DNA of 64,000 nt from Streptomyces sp. LaPpAH-108. Its GTDB lineage: Bacteria > Actinomycetota > Actinomycetes > Streptomycetales > Streptomycetaceae. A program made the translations under genes and the position numbers. Numbering within the stretch: the stretch's first letter is position 1; each line of letters starts with the position of its first letter. Of the stretch, positions 14,098 through 22,452 are shown in pieces. Location: positions 62,001 through 126,000 of the forward strand of contig NZ_KB891998.1 of the NCBI RefSeq assembly GCF_000373625.1. Reading direction: 5' to 3'. The notes beneath the pieces were generated by a model that worked only from the letters and a program-made list of their open reading frames with translations, was not told the origin of the DNA and did not search any database.

Positions 14098-15993
14098 CTA
14101 GGGCGTGTCCCGGTGGCCCGGCGGGGTGAACAGCTCGTCCTGCGCCCGGTCGCGGGCGGTCAGCAGGGCTCCGCGCAGGACGGCCCCGCCCCCGAGTTCA
14201 CTCGCCCGCACCTCGGTGACCAGCGGCGACATCCTCCGCAACCGCTCCGCCACCCGCCCGGCCAGCTCCACTCCCCCGGCCTGCCCGACCTCACCCCCGA
14301 GGACGACACAGCCGGGGTCGAGCAGGGCGGCCACGGAGGCGGCCCCTATGGCGACGCGATCGGCGAGGGCGTCCAGGAAGCGGGCGGCGTTTCGGGGGTC
14401 GACGGCGGGAGTGCGGGAGCCCTCCGCCGGGGTGCGGGAGCCGACTGCGGGGGTGCCGCAGCCGTCCGCCGGGGCGCGGGAACCGGCTGCGGGGATACCG
14501 GAGCCCACTGCGGAGGTGCGGGAGCCGACCTCGGGGGTGCCACAGCCGTCCGCCGGGGTGCGGGAACCGGCTACGGGGGTGCCGGAACCAACGGCCGGGG
14601 TGCGGGAGCCGACCTCGGGGATGCCGGAACCGTCTGCCGAGGTACGGGAACCGGCTACGGCGGGCCCGGCCGCCCCAGCAAGCGCATCCGGGGAACCCCC
14701 CGCGCCTCCGGCATCCGCAGCCCCGTCCCGCCCCGCCGCCGCGCCCGATTCCGCCACTACCGCGTCCAGCGCCGCCAGCGCCCCCACCGCCTCCCCCACC
14801 ACCCGCGCCGCCCCCGGCCCGTCCATGACCCCCGGCACCGGCAGCCCCGACCGCGCCGCCAGGGCGCCGATCGCCGCCGCGCCCACCAGGGCGTGGAAGC
14901 CGCCCTCGCAGTCGGTCGCGGAGGGCAGCCCGCCCGTGCCCGGCACCGGCAGGAACCCGATCTCGCCCGTACCCCCGGAGGCGCCCCGGCGCAGGGTGCC
15001 GTCCAGGACGACGGCGGCGCCGACCCCGTGCCCGAGCCAGAGCAGGACGAAGGTGTCCCGGTCGCGGGCAACGCCCTCGCGCTGCTCGGCCACGGCGGCC
15101 AGGTTGGTCTCGTTCTCGACGGTCACCCGCGCCCCGGGCAACCGCTCCTGGAGGGCGGCGACCAGGCTCCGGTGCCACGCGGGCAGCCCGCTGGAGTCGC
15201 GCAGCTCGCCGGTGGCGGGGTCCACGAGCCCCGGCGCCCCGATCCCGACGGTGTGCAACCGCCCCCAGGCCGGACCGACTTGACTCCTCGACGCCCCGCC
15301 GGAGAAGTCCCGGCCCCCCTCCCTCGACGACACCTCGCCGGTGGAATCCGGACCCCCCTCGTCCGCTGCCCCACCCGCAGCAGGGCCTCGCTCCGCCTCC
15401 CCCGAACCGCCGGAGAGAGCCCGGGCACCTTCGCCGCCCAGCGCCTCGCCGGAGGGGCTCCAGGCGCGCTCGCTCCCCGCCGTCCCGCCGGATGAACCCC
15501 GGCCGCCCTCCCGCACCCCACCAGAGGCACCCCGCCCCTTCCCCGAACCGCCGGAGGCAAGCCGCGCTGCCCGCTCCACCGCCCCCACCGCGCGCTCCAC
15601 GGCCGCCCCGGTCCCCGCCTCCGCGTCGATCGGCACGGAGACCTCGGCAAGGACCCGCCCGACCAGGTCGGAGACCAGCACCAGGACACCTCCCGTGCGC
15701 ACGTCCAGCGCGGCCAGATGGGCGCGGTCGGCGACGATGCCGTACAACCGGGCGTTGGGGCCCCGGCGTTGGGCGCCGGACTCGCCGACGACCGTGATGA
15801 GGCCGGAGGCGGCGAGGCGTTCGAGGAGGTCGGCGACCGTCGGGCGGGACAGGCCGGTCAGCTGCTTGAGGCGGCCCGCGGTGAGGGAGCCCTCCTGCTG
15901 GAGGAGGCGAAGGGCGAGCCGGTCGTTGATGAGCCGGGCGGTGCTCGGTGATGCGGGCATGACCGGAATCCTCCCAGAGGGGCGAGACGACAC
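14098..15993 (-). CDS. ROK-family transcriptional regulator with two repeat insertions
   Basis: A 631-residue protein. An N-terminal winged helix-turn-helix (about residues 20-75, RLKQLTGLSRPTVADLLERL) is followed by a ROK sugar-kinase-like domain (about 90-146 and 241-410, with GIGAPGLVDPATGEL and GHGVGAAVVLDG). C-terminal ROK sequence resumes at 531-631 (LDPGCVVLGGEVGQAGG). ROK repressors sense sugars and control uptake or efflux genes. The usual zinc cysteine cluster is reduced to TDCEGGFH. Two low-complexity insertions (152-239 and about 414-530) make it some 200 residues longer than ordinary ROK regulators. It diverges from the MFS gene across a perfect palindrome. Confidence 0.85.
   Translation of the reverse strand: MSSRPSGRIPVMPASPSTARLINDRLALRLLQQEGSLTAGRLKQLTGLSRPTVADLLERLAASGLITVVGESGAQRRGPNARLYGIVADRAHLAALDVRTGGVLVLVSDLVGRVLAEVSVPIDAEAGTGAAVERAVGAVERAARLASGGSGKGRGASGGVREGGRGSSGGTAGSERAWSPSGEALGGEGARALSGGSGEAERGPAAGGAADEGGPDSTGEVSSREGGRDFSGGASRSQVGPAWGRLHTVGIGAPGLVDPATGELRDSSGLPAWHRSLVAALQERLPGARVTVENETNLAAVAEQREGVARDRDTFVLLWLGHGVGAAVVLDGTLRRGASGGTGEIGFLPVPGTGGLPSATDCEGGFHALVGAAAIGALAARSGLPVPGVMDGPGAARVVGEAVGALAALDAVVAESGAAAGRDGAADAGGAGGSPDALAGAAGPAVAGSRTSADGSGIPEVGSRTPAVGSGTPVAGSRTPADGCGTPEVGSRTSAVGSGIPAAGSRAPADGCGTPAVGSRTPAEGSRTPAVDPRNAARFLDALADRVAIGAASVAALLDPGCVVLGGEVGQAGGVELAGRVAERLRRMSPLVTEVRASELGGGAVLRGALLTARDRAQDELFTPPGHRDTP
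14404..14655 (-). repeat. 21-bp tandem repeat inside the ROK gene (12 copies)
   Basis: Residues 447-530 of the ROK protein are twelve consecutive heptapeptides of consensus xGSRTPA or xGSGTPA. Units alternate between the Arg and Gly/Cys forms, giving a 14-residue superunit. The DNA is a 252-bp imperfect minisatellite that never breaks the frame. Confidence 0.85.
15277..15540 (-). repeat. 39-bp tandem repeat inside the ROK gene (about 6-7 copies)
   Basis: Residues 152-239 consist of degenerate 13-residue units of the form GxRxxSGGxxxxE (for example GARALSGGSGEAE and GGRGSSGGTAGSE). The insertion lies within the N-terminal part of the ROK domain and differs in period and sequence from the repeat at 14404-14655. 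Confidence 0.75.
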
Positions 15994-16012
15994 GTGTCCG
16001 TTCTTCCACTAT

Positions 16013-16035
16013 CTATCAGGCAGGCTCCCTGATAG
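16013..16035. promoter_or_regulatory. Palindromic operator between the ROK and MFS genes
   Basis: CTATCAGG (16013-16020) and CCTGATAG (16028-16035) form a perfect 8-bp inverted repeat with a 7-base spacer, in the 86-base divergent gap. The site is placed to let the ROK protein repress both itself and the exporter. Confidence 0.65.
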
Positions 16036-16079
16036 TTTTCGCGGCGTACTGCTGGCGACTCCTGGGGAGGGGACCTGAC

Positions 16080-17297
16080 ATGGGCGACGAGAAGGAGTTC
16101 CCGGCCGCGACGCTGAGGCGTGCCCGCTTCGCCGTCGCGGCCGTGTTCGCCGTGCACGGCGCGGTGACCGGCTCGTTCGCCACCCGCGTGCCCTGGATCC
16201 AGGAGCACGCGGACCTGAGCGCGGGGCAGCTCGGCTTCTCGCTCGCCTTCACCGCGCTCGGCGCCTCCTGCGCGATGCCGCTGGCGGGCCGGATCGCGCA
16301 CCGCTTCGGCACCCGTACGGCACTGCGCGGACTGCTCGCCCTGTGGACGCTCTCCCTGGTGCTGCCCTCGCTGGCCCCGAACCTGCTCACCCTGTGCCTG
16401 GCGATGTTCGCCTACGGCGCCGCCTCCGGCATGGCCGACGTGGTGATGAACGCCCTCGGCGTGGAGGTGGAGCAGCGGCTCGGACGGTCGATCATGTCCG
16501 GTCTGCACGGCATGTGGAGCGCGGGCGCGCTGATCGGCTCGGCGGCCGGAACCCTCGCCGCGCACCTCGGCTCGGACGCCCGGCTGCACCACGTACTGGC
16601 CGCCGCCGTCCTGACCGTGCTCGGCCTGGTGGCCTGCACCTGGGTGCTGGATCTGCGGCCCACGGAAGAGGAGGAGGCGCCGCCGAGGTTCGCGCTGCCG
16701 CCCCGCTCGGCCCTGCTGATCGGCGCGGTCGGCTTCTGCGCGGTGTTCGCCGAGGGGGCGAACCTGGACTGGTCGGCGGTGTTCCTGCGGGACCGGCTCG
16801 GCGGCTCGCCCGGGCTCGCGGCGGCCACGACGACCGGGTTCATGCTGACCATGGCGGTGGCGCGGATCGCCGGGGACGCGGTGGTCAACCGCTTCGGCCC
16901 GGTGCGCACCGTACGGGCGGGCGGGGTCCTCGCGGGGCTCGGCGGGCTGCTGGTGGTCGTCGCGGACCGGCCCGTGGTGGCGATGACCGGCTTCGCGCTG
17001 ATGGGTCTCGGCATCGCGGTGGTCGTCCCGCTGTGCTTCGCGGCGGCCGGACACGCGGGCCCGAACCCGAGCCAGGCCATCGCGGGTGTCGCCACCATCA
17101 CCTACACCTCGGGACTGATCGCGCCGAGTCTGATCGGCGGGGTGGCCCAGGCGACCAGCCTGACCGTGTCGTTCGCCGTGGTGACCGTCCTGGCCCTCGG
17201 ACTCGCCCTGTTCGCGGGCGTGTTGCGCACCGCCGAGCGCGGCGGCACGACCGAGGCCGCGCGGCAGACGGCGGCGGTTCCGGGCCCACCGGCCTGA
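16080..17297 (+). CDS. Major facilitator superfamily transporter
   Basis: A 405-residue membrane protein with about twelve hydrophobic helices. It has the MFS signature between helices 2 and 3 (GRIAHRFGTRTALRGLL) and its weaker counterpart in the second half (GDAVVNRFGPVRTVRAGG). The overall pattern (VHGAVTGSFATRVPWIQEHADLS at the N-terminus) resembles the YbjJ/FucP-like group, often associated with sugars or drug efflux. Substrate is unknown. ATG 16080 has GGGGAGGGGA a few bases upstream. Divergence from a ROK regulator across a palindrome suggests expression is released by a sugar-like ligand. Confidence 0.85.
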   Translation: MGDEKEFPAATLRRARFAVAAVFAVHGAVTGSFATRVPWIQEHADLSAGQLGFSLAFTALGASCAMPLAGRIAHRFGTRTALRGLLALWTLSLVLPSLAPNLLTLCLAMFAYGAASGMADVVMNALGVEVEQRLGRSIMSGLHGMWSAGALIGSAAGTLAAHLGSDARLHHVLAAAVLTVLGLVACTWVLDLRPTEEEEAPPRFALPPRSALLIGAVGFCAVFAEGANLDWSAVFLRDRLGGSPGLAAATTTGFMLTMAVARIAGDAVVNRFGPVRTVRAGGVLAGLGGLLVVVADRPVVAMTGFALMGLGIAVVVPLCFAAAGHAGPNPSQAIAGVATITYTSGLIAPSLIGGVAQATSLTVSFAVVTVLALGLALFAGVLRTAERGGTTEAARQTAAVPGPPA

Positions 17298-17418
17298 CGT
17301 ACTGACCGGGCCGGCCACCACTTCGGGGAACTCCCCTGGTCGGAAGGGCAGGGGCACCGTCCCTGACCCCCGACAATGGTGCAGACCCTCATCAGTACAG
17401 AGAAAGCGAAACCCCACC

Positions 17419-18813
17419 ATGGACCTCGGCGTGCGCTGGAAGCTGCACGGGGACGGCAAGTCACCCGCACCCGGAGCGGTGGTGCGCCCCGACGAACGGC
17501 TCAGCTGGCCCCGCACGGTGGGCCTCGGCGCCCAGCACGTCGTGGCGATGTTCGGAGCCTCCTTCGTCGCCCCCGTGCTCATGGGCCTCGACCCCAACCT
17601 GGCGATCATGATGTCGGGTGTGGCGACGGTGATCTTCCTGCTCGCCACGCGCGGGCGGGTGCCGAGCTATCTGGGCTGCTCCCTGTCGTTCGTGGGCGTG
17701 GCCGCCGTGATCCGGGCGGACGGCGGCACCAGCGCGACCGTGACCGGCGCGATCCTGGTCGTCGGCGTGGTGCTGTTCCTGGTGGGTCTCGCGGTGCAGA
17801 AGTTCGGCGCGCGGATCATCCACGCCGCGATGCCGCCGATCGTCACCGGTGCCGTGGTCATGCTGATCGGCTTCAACCTGGCCCCGGTCACCGCGACCAC
17901 CTACTGGCCGCAGGACCAGTGGACGGCGCTGCTCGTCATGCTGTTCACCGGTCTGGCGGTCGTCTGTCTGCGCGGTTTCTGGTCGCGCATCGCGATCTTC
18001 CTCGGCCTGATCTTCGGCTACCTGATCTCCTGGGTCTTCGACCTGGTCTTCGGCAAGATCCACTCGGCGGACGCGAGCGGCAAGATCACCGACCACTGGC
18101 GCCTGGACCTCTCCGGTGTCGCCAAGGCCGACTGGGTCGGACTCCCCCACTTCCACGGCCCGAGCTTCCAGTGGTCCGCGATCCTGGTCGCGCTGCCGGT
18201 CGTGATCGCCCTGGTCGCCGAGAACGCGGGTCACGTCAAGGCTGTCGGCGAGATGACCGGCAAGTCCCTGGACGACAAGCTGGGCACCGCGATCTCGGCC
18301 GACGGCGTCGCCTCGGTGCTCTCCACCGCCGTGGGCGGCCCGCCGAACACCACCTACTCCGAGAACATCGGCGTGATGGCCGCGACCCGCGTCTACTCCA
18401 CCGCCGCCTACTGGGCCGCCGCCTGCTTCGCGCTGCTCTTCGGTGTGTGCCCGAAGTTCGGTGCGGTCGTGGCCGCGATCCCGGGCGGTGTGCTCGGCGG
18501 CATCACCGTCATCCTGTACGGCATGATCGGCCTGCTCGGCGCGCAGATCTGGCTGCACGGCAAGGTGGACCTGCGCAACCCGCTGAACCTGGTCCCCGCC
18601 GCCGCGGGCATCATCATCGGCGTCGGCAACGTCACCATGAAGTTCTCCGACACCTTCTCGCTGAGCGGTATCGCGCTGGGCACCCTGGTCGTCATCACCG
18701 GCTACCACGCGCTGCGCGCCTTCGCCCCGGCGCACCTCAAGGTGCAGGAGCCGCTGCTTGACGAGGGCACGTCGTCGTACGACGACGAGACGCCGGAGCC
18801 CGGCACGTCCTGA
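17419..18813 (+). CDS. Uracil/xanthine permease, nucleobase:cation symporter-2 family
   Basis: A 464-residue membrane protein of about 14 helices. Family marks are QHVVAMFGASFVAPVLMG (helix 1 region), PSYLGCSLSFVGV, VALVAENAGHVKAV with the substrate-contacting Glu, and PPNTTYSENIGVMAATRV with its second acidic residue. It should import uracil (or xanthine) with protons and so feeds pyrimidine salvage. The ATG at 17419 follows a weak AGAAAG site. A soluble tail of about 25 residues closes the protein. It lies 122 bases after the MFS gene and may have its own promoter. Confidence 0.88.
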   Translation: MDLGVRWKLHGDGKSPAPGAVVRPDERLSWPRTVGLGAQHVVAMFGASFVAPVLMGLDPNLAIMMSGVATVIFLLATRGRVPSYLGCSLSFVGVAAVIRADGGTSATVTGAILVVGVVLFLVGLAVQKFGARIIHAAMPPIVTGAVVMLIGFNLAPVTATTYWPQDQWTALLVMLFTGLAVVCLRGFWSRIAIFLGLIFGYLISWVFDLVFGKIHSADASGKITDHWRLDLSGVAKADWVGLPHFHGPSFQWSAILVALPVVIALVAENAGHVKAVGEMTGKSLDDKLGTAISADGVASVLSTAVGGPPNTTYSENIGVMAATRVYSTAAYWAAACFALLFGVCPKFGAVVAAIPGGVLGGITVILYGMIGLLGAQIWLHGKVDLRNPLNLVPAAAGIIIGVGNVTMKFSDTFSLSGIALGTLVVITGYHALRAFAPAHLKVQEPLLDEGTSSYDDETPEPGTS

Positions 18814-18899
18814 CGCTGCGGCGCGCGCCGTTCGCCCGTTCCGGCGAAGCACCGGTCCGTACGGCACCCCGTCCGGGCCGGTGCTGCCACCCTTCCTCC

Positions 18900-19586
18900 A
18901 TGGCGCAGCCGCGATACCCCGTCTCCACCGTCGACACCGTCCTGTCCCGGATGCGCGCCCTCGCGGCACGGCTGCCCGCGCGGGACGGTGTCGCCGTCTT
19001 CAACCGGGTCTATCTCGCCGTCACCGAGGAGGTGGACCGGCGTCTGGGCGCCGGGGAGTTCCCGGACCGGCGGGCGGCGGCCACACTGGACGTGCGGTTC
19101 GCGGAGCGGTATCTGACGGCGGTGGACGCGGCCGAGGCGGACCGCAGGCCGCCCGCCTGCTGGCGCCCGCTGTTCCAGCTGCGCCGCCATCCCGGCGTAC
19201 GGCCGCTGCAGTTCGCGCTGGCGGGCATCAACGCCCACATCGGGCACGACCTGGCGCTCGCGGTGGTGGACGCCTGTCACGCGCTCGACTGTGAACCGGC
19301 CGATCTGGAGGACGAGTTCGACCGGGTGGGCGAGCTGCTGACCGCGCTGGAGGAGCGCATCCGCGAGGACCTGATGCCGGGCCCCGACCTCCTCCAGATC
19401 GCGGACCCGCTCACGCATCTGCTGGGTTCCTGGAGCCTGGAGCGCGCCCGGGACGCCACCTGGTCGGCGGCCCGCGTGCTGTGGGCGCTGCGCCGGTGCG
19501 GTGAGGTGGCCGAGGAGTTCACCTCCCGCCTGGACGCGGCGGTCGGCTTCGCGGGGCGGATGCTGCTGACGCCGCTCCGGGACTGA
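18900..19586 (+). CDS. DUF5995-family protein
   Basis: A 228-residue soluble helical protein. The conserved segments are GVAVFNRVYLAVTEEV near the N-terminus, FQLRRHPGVRPLQFALAGINAHIGHDLALAVV in the centre and LGSWSLERARDATW toward the end; I associate these with DUF5995, which has no established function. His/Asp/Asn residues in the INAHIGHD block could form a metal or catalytic site. No ribosome site precedes ATG 18900, so the message may be leaderless. It follows the permease by 86 bases. Confidence 0.7.
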   Translation: MAQPRYPVSTVDTVLSRMRALAARLPARDGVAVFNRVYLAVTEEVDRRLGAGEFPDRRAAATLDVRFAERYLTAVDAAEADRRPPACWRPLFQLRRHPGVRPLQFALAGINAHIGHDLALAVVDACHALDCEPADLEDEFDRVGELLTALEERIREDLMPGPDLLQIADPLTHLLGSWSLERARDATWSAARVLWALRRCGEVAEEFTSRLDAAVGFAGRMLLTPLRD

Positions 19587-19681
19587 GCCCCGGCTGGAAC
19601 TCACCCCTTCGGGTGACTTACGGAACAGCCGGGCGAGGGCCGCGCGTTGAGGGAGCAGACCCGACGCGAAGGAGCACCGGT

Positions 19682-20614
19682 ATGACGACCAGGCTCGGCC
19701 TCGCCCTTCCCCAGATGCGCCAGTACGACCTCGCCAGAGATGTGCCCCGGGTGGCCCGCACCGCCGAGGAGACGGGCTACGACAGCCTGTGGGTGTTCGA
19801 AAGGGCCCTGGTCCCGGACCCCGCCACCCAGGGGTTGTACGGCATACCGGGCCTGCCCTGGCCGGAGGGGTACCGGGGCGTGGCGGACCCGCTGATCACC
19901 CTGACCCTGGCCGCCACCGCGACCACGCGGGCCGAGCTGGGCTCCAGTGTGCTGGTCGCCCCGCTGCACCTGCCGTTCCAGCTCGCCAAGTCCCTGGCCA
20001 CCCTGGACGTGGTGAGCGGCGGCCGGGTCGTCGCGGGCTTCGGCACGGGCTGGTCCCTGGACGAGTACGCGGCTTCCGGTGTGCGGCCCTTCGAGGAGCG
20101 CGGCGCCGTGCTGGACGAGGTGATCGCGGTGTGCCGGGCGGTGTGGGGCCCCGATCCGGTCGTGCACCACGGCAAGATCACGGACATCGCCTCCGCGATC
20201 GTCGGCCCGAAGCCGGTGCGGCCGGTCCCGGTCCTGCTGGCGGCGAGCAACCGGCGGGCGATGCGGCGGCTGGTGGACCAGGCCGACGGCTGGCTGCCGG
20301 GCGCCTACGGTCCGGAGCAACTGGCCGCCCAGTGGCGCGACCTGAGCGAGCTGGCCGAGGAGCGGGGCCGCACGGAGCCGGTCCGCACGGTGATCAGGGT
20401 GAACGCACGGGTGGCCCACAAGCCGTACCCGGGCGCGGACCGCCCGCTGTTCGAGGGGGACACCGACCAGATCGTGACCGATGTCGCCGCCCACGTCGGC
20501 ATCGTCCCGGACGCCGAGATCCTGCTCGACCTCCAGAGCGACGCCCGGGACGCGGCGGAGCTGACGGACCTGGCGGTCCAGCTGTACGAGAAGGCCCGGG
20601 CGGCCGGGATCTGA
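19682..20614 (+). CDS. LLM-class (luciferase-like) F420- or FMN-dependent oxidoreductase
   Basis: A 310-residue TIM-barrel flavoprotein. The N-terminus TTRLGLALPQMRQYDLARD, the segment AEETGYDSLWVFERALVP, the strand TTRAELGSSVLVAPLHLPFQLAK and GGRVVAGFGTGWSLDEYAASG are standard for the bacterial luciferase-like monooxygenase superfamily. In actinobacteria this branch usually uses coenzyme F420. The substrate is unknown. ATG 19682 is chosen because the family begins at this MTTRLGLALP, and GGAG lies 8-11 bases upstream; the frame is open to 19613 without a start signal. It converges with the amine oxidase gene. Confidence 0.83.
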   Translation: MTTRLGLALPQMRQYDLARDVPRVARTAEETGYDSLWVFERALVPDPATQGLYGIPGLPWPEGYRGVADPLITLTLAATATTRAELGSSVLVAPLHLPFQLAKSLATLDVVSGGRVVAGFGTGWSLDEYAASGVRPFEERGAVLDEVIAVCRAVWGPDPVVHHGKITDIASAIVGPKPVRPVPVLLAASNRRAMRRLVDQADGWLPGAYGPEQLAAQWRDLSELAEERGRTEPVRTVIRVNARVAHKPYPGADRPLFEGDTDQIVTDVAAHVGIVPDAEILLDLQSDARDAAELTDLAVQLYEKARAAGI

Positions 20615-20623
20615 GCCCCGCCC

Positions 20624-20642
20624 GCCCTGGCCACCCCAGGGC
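20624..20642. terminator. Bidirectional hairpin between convergent genes
   Basis: GCCCTGG (20624-20630) and CCAGGGC (20636-20642) can pair around a 5-base loop, 10 bases after one stop and 20 bases before the other. The stem is short and no T-run follows, so its strength is uncertain. Confidence 0.4.
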
Positions 20643-20661
20643 CGCCCGCCTGGGCTCCCGC

Positions 20662-22374
20662 TCAGTCCTCGGGCAGCTCGACGGGCGCGATCTCGTCGTA
20701 GAGGTCGCCGGGGCCCGGGTTGGTCCGGTCGGTCTCGCCACCGAAGTGGTGCATGACGCCCCAGACCGCGTTCAGCGCGGTCTGGACGGCGCCCTCGGCC
20801 CACCCGGCGGTCCAGGAGATGTCGTCCCCGGCGAGGAAGATGCCGCGCTTGTCCTCGGGCAGCCGGTCCTGCATGAAGTGGGTGAACAGGCGGCGCTGGT
20901 AGCGGTAGTGCCCGGGCAGGTTGGCCTTGAACGCGCCCATGAAGTAGGGCTCGTTCTCCCAGGAGACGGTCACCGGGTTGCCGATGATGTGCTTCCTGAT
21001 GTCGACCTTCGGGTAGATCTCGCCGAGCGACTTCAGCATGACCTCCATCCGCTCGTTGGCGGACAGCGGCAGCCACTTCAGGCTGTCGTCGCACCAGGTG
21101 TAGGAGAGGCAGATGACGGCGGGCTTGTCGGGGCCGTCGTCCAGCAGATAGGTGCCGCGCGTCATGCGGTCGGTGAGCGTCATCGACATGACGTCCCGGC
21201 CGGTCGGGTTCCCCTCGTCGTCGACGGCCTTGTCCAGCCAGAACGGCCGGTCCACCGGCACGAAGAGCTTGCTGGACTCCATGTAGTGGGTGCGCTCGAT
21301 CGCGGTCCAGTGGTCGATCGGGAAGAGCGAGTCGTCGCAGGCGATCTTGGACAGCAGCATCCAGGACTGGGCGGTGAAGACCGCCGCCTGGTAGGTGCGG
21401 ATGTCGCCGTTCGCGTCGGTGACAGTGATCCGGTTGCCCGAGGTGCGGTGCAGCCGGGTCACGGCCGGGCGGGGCTCGCCGCCGACGTGCAGGGACGCCA
21501 GCGAGGTGCCGTAGGGCCAGTGGACGATCTTCTCCGGCTCGCGCTCCCACAGGCGCAGCGGCAGCTGCTGGGAGCCGCCGACGATGCCCCGGTGGTGGTC
21601 GTCGGCCTCGGTGTAGACGACGCGCAGGATCTCCAGGATGGAGTTGGGGAAGTCGGTGTCCCAGCCGCCGGTGCCGAAGCCGACCTGGCCGAAGATCTCA
21701 CGGTGCCGGAAGGACTTGAACGCCTCGGACTCGCACAGGAAGCCGTAGAAGGTCTGGTTGTCGAGCTTCTCGACCAGCCGGGACCAGATCTCGCGGATGC
21801 GCGGCACGTCCCGCTCGCGCAGGGCGCGGTTCATGTCGGAGAAGTCGGCGCCCTCTTCGAGGCACTTGTTCCACGCCTCGGCGACGTCGCGGTAGACCTG
21901 GGGCAGGTCGGCGGCGGTCTCGGCGTAGTGCGACTCGCCCTTGAGGTCGACGACGGTCGAAGGCGTCGCCTCGGCGAGCGGGTTGGGGAAGGGCCTGGTC
22001 TCCAGGCCGACCAGGTCGATGTAGTGCTGGAGGGCGGTGGAGGACGGCGGGAAGCGCATCGCGCCCATCTCGGCGGTCAGCGACGCGTCGCAGCCCTCGA
22101 AGCCGACCGTGCGCAGTCGGCCGCCGAGCTGGTCGGCCTCGTAGACGACGGGCTTGAGGCCCATCTTCATCAGCTCGTACGCGGCGATGACGCCGGACAG
22201 GCCGCCGCCGATGACGGCGACCTCGGTGCCGTGCTCGGTGGCCGGGATCTGGCCGAGTCCCGCCGGGTGGGCGAGGAAGTCGTCGTAGGCGTAGGGGAAG
22301 TCCGGGCCGAACATGGTGATCGGCGGCTGCTGCTCACCGGCGTGCTCGACGGCGTTGGGCACCGTGGACGTCAT
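20662..22374 (-). CDS. davB: L-lysine 2-monooxygenase-like flavin amine oxidase
   Basis: A 570-residue FAD enzyme. The dinucleotide motif VAVIGGGLSGVIAAYELMKM begins at residue 52, followed by VVYEADQLGGRLRTVGF. The C-terminal FAD motif GIFLAGDDISWTAGWAEGAV is intact. Blocks such as ITMFGPDFPYAYDDFLAHPAG, GQVGFGTGGWDTDFPNS and MTLTDRMTRGTYLLDDG match my recollection of Pseudomonas DavB closely along the whole length. DavB oxidatively decarboxylates lysine to 5-aminovaleramide. The adjacent nitrilase-family gene supplies the matching amidase, which strengthens the call. Other amino acid 2-monooxygenase substrates remain possible. Confidence 0.8.
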   Translation of the reverse strand: MTSTVPNAVEHAGEQQPPITMFGPDFPYAYDDFLAHPAGLGQIPATEHGTEVAVIGGGLSGVIAAYELMKMGLKPVVYEADQLGGRLRTVGFEGCDASLTAEMGAMRFPPSSTALQHYIDLVGLETRPFPNPLAEATPSTVVDLKGESHYAETAADLPQVYRDVAEAWNKCLEEGADFSDMNRALRERDVPRIREIWSRLVEKLDNQTFYGFLCESEAFKSFRHREIFGQVGFGTGGWDTDFPNSILEILRVVYTEADDHHRGIVGGSQQLPLRLWEREPEKIVHWPYGTSLASLHVGGEPRPAVTRLHRTSGNRITVTDANGDIRTYQAAVFTAQSWMLLSKIACDDSLFPIDHWTAIERTHYMESSKLFVPVDRPFWLDKAVDDEGNPTGRDVMSMTLTDRMTRGTYLLDDGPDKPAVICLSYTWCDDSLKWLPLSANERMEVMLKSLGEIYPKVDIRKHIIGNPVTVSWENEPYFMGAFKANLPGHYRYQRRLFTHFMQDRLPEDKRGIFLAGDDISWTAGWAEGAVQTALNAVWGVMHHFGGETDRTNPGPGDLYDEIAPVELPED

Positions 22375-22452
22375 GGGGTACGGACTCCTTGCACGGAAGA
22401 ACTGGTTACGCGGAAGAACGGGGTGAACTCGGGCCGTTCCAGGGCCGGTTGT

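Noticed and set aside
14404..14655. CRISPR-like regularly spaced repeats
   Set aside because: The units are contiguous 21-bp codon-phased repeats without spacers and lie inside a reading frame.
14105..15495. Long plus-strand open frames opposite the ROK gene
   Set aside because: They mirror the repetitive GC-rich minus-strand gene, have Ser/Pro/Ala or Arg/Gly composition and no ribosome site; the ROK motifs lie on the minus strand.
20662..22374. Tryptophan 2-monooxygenase (auxin pathway) as first choice
   Set aside because: The partner is a nitrilase-family amidase rather than the amidase-signature enzyme of the IaaM/IaaH pair, and the sequence blocks fit DavB better.
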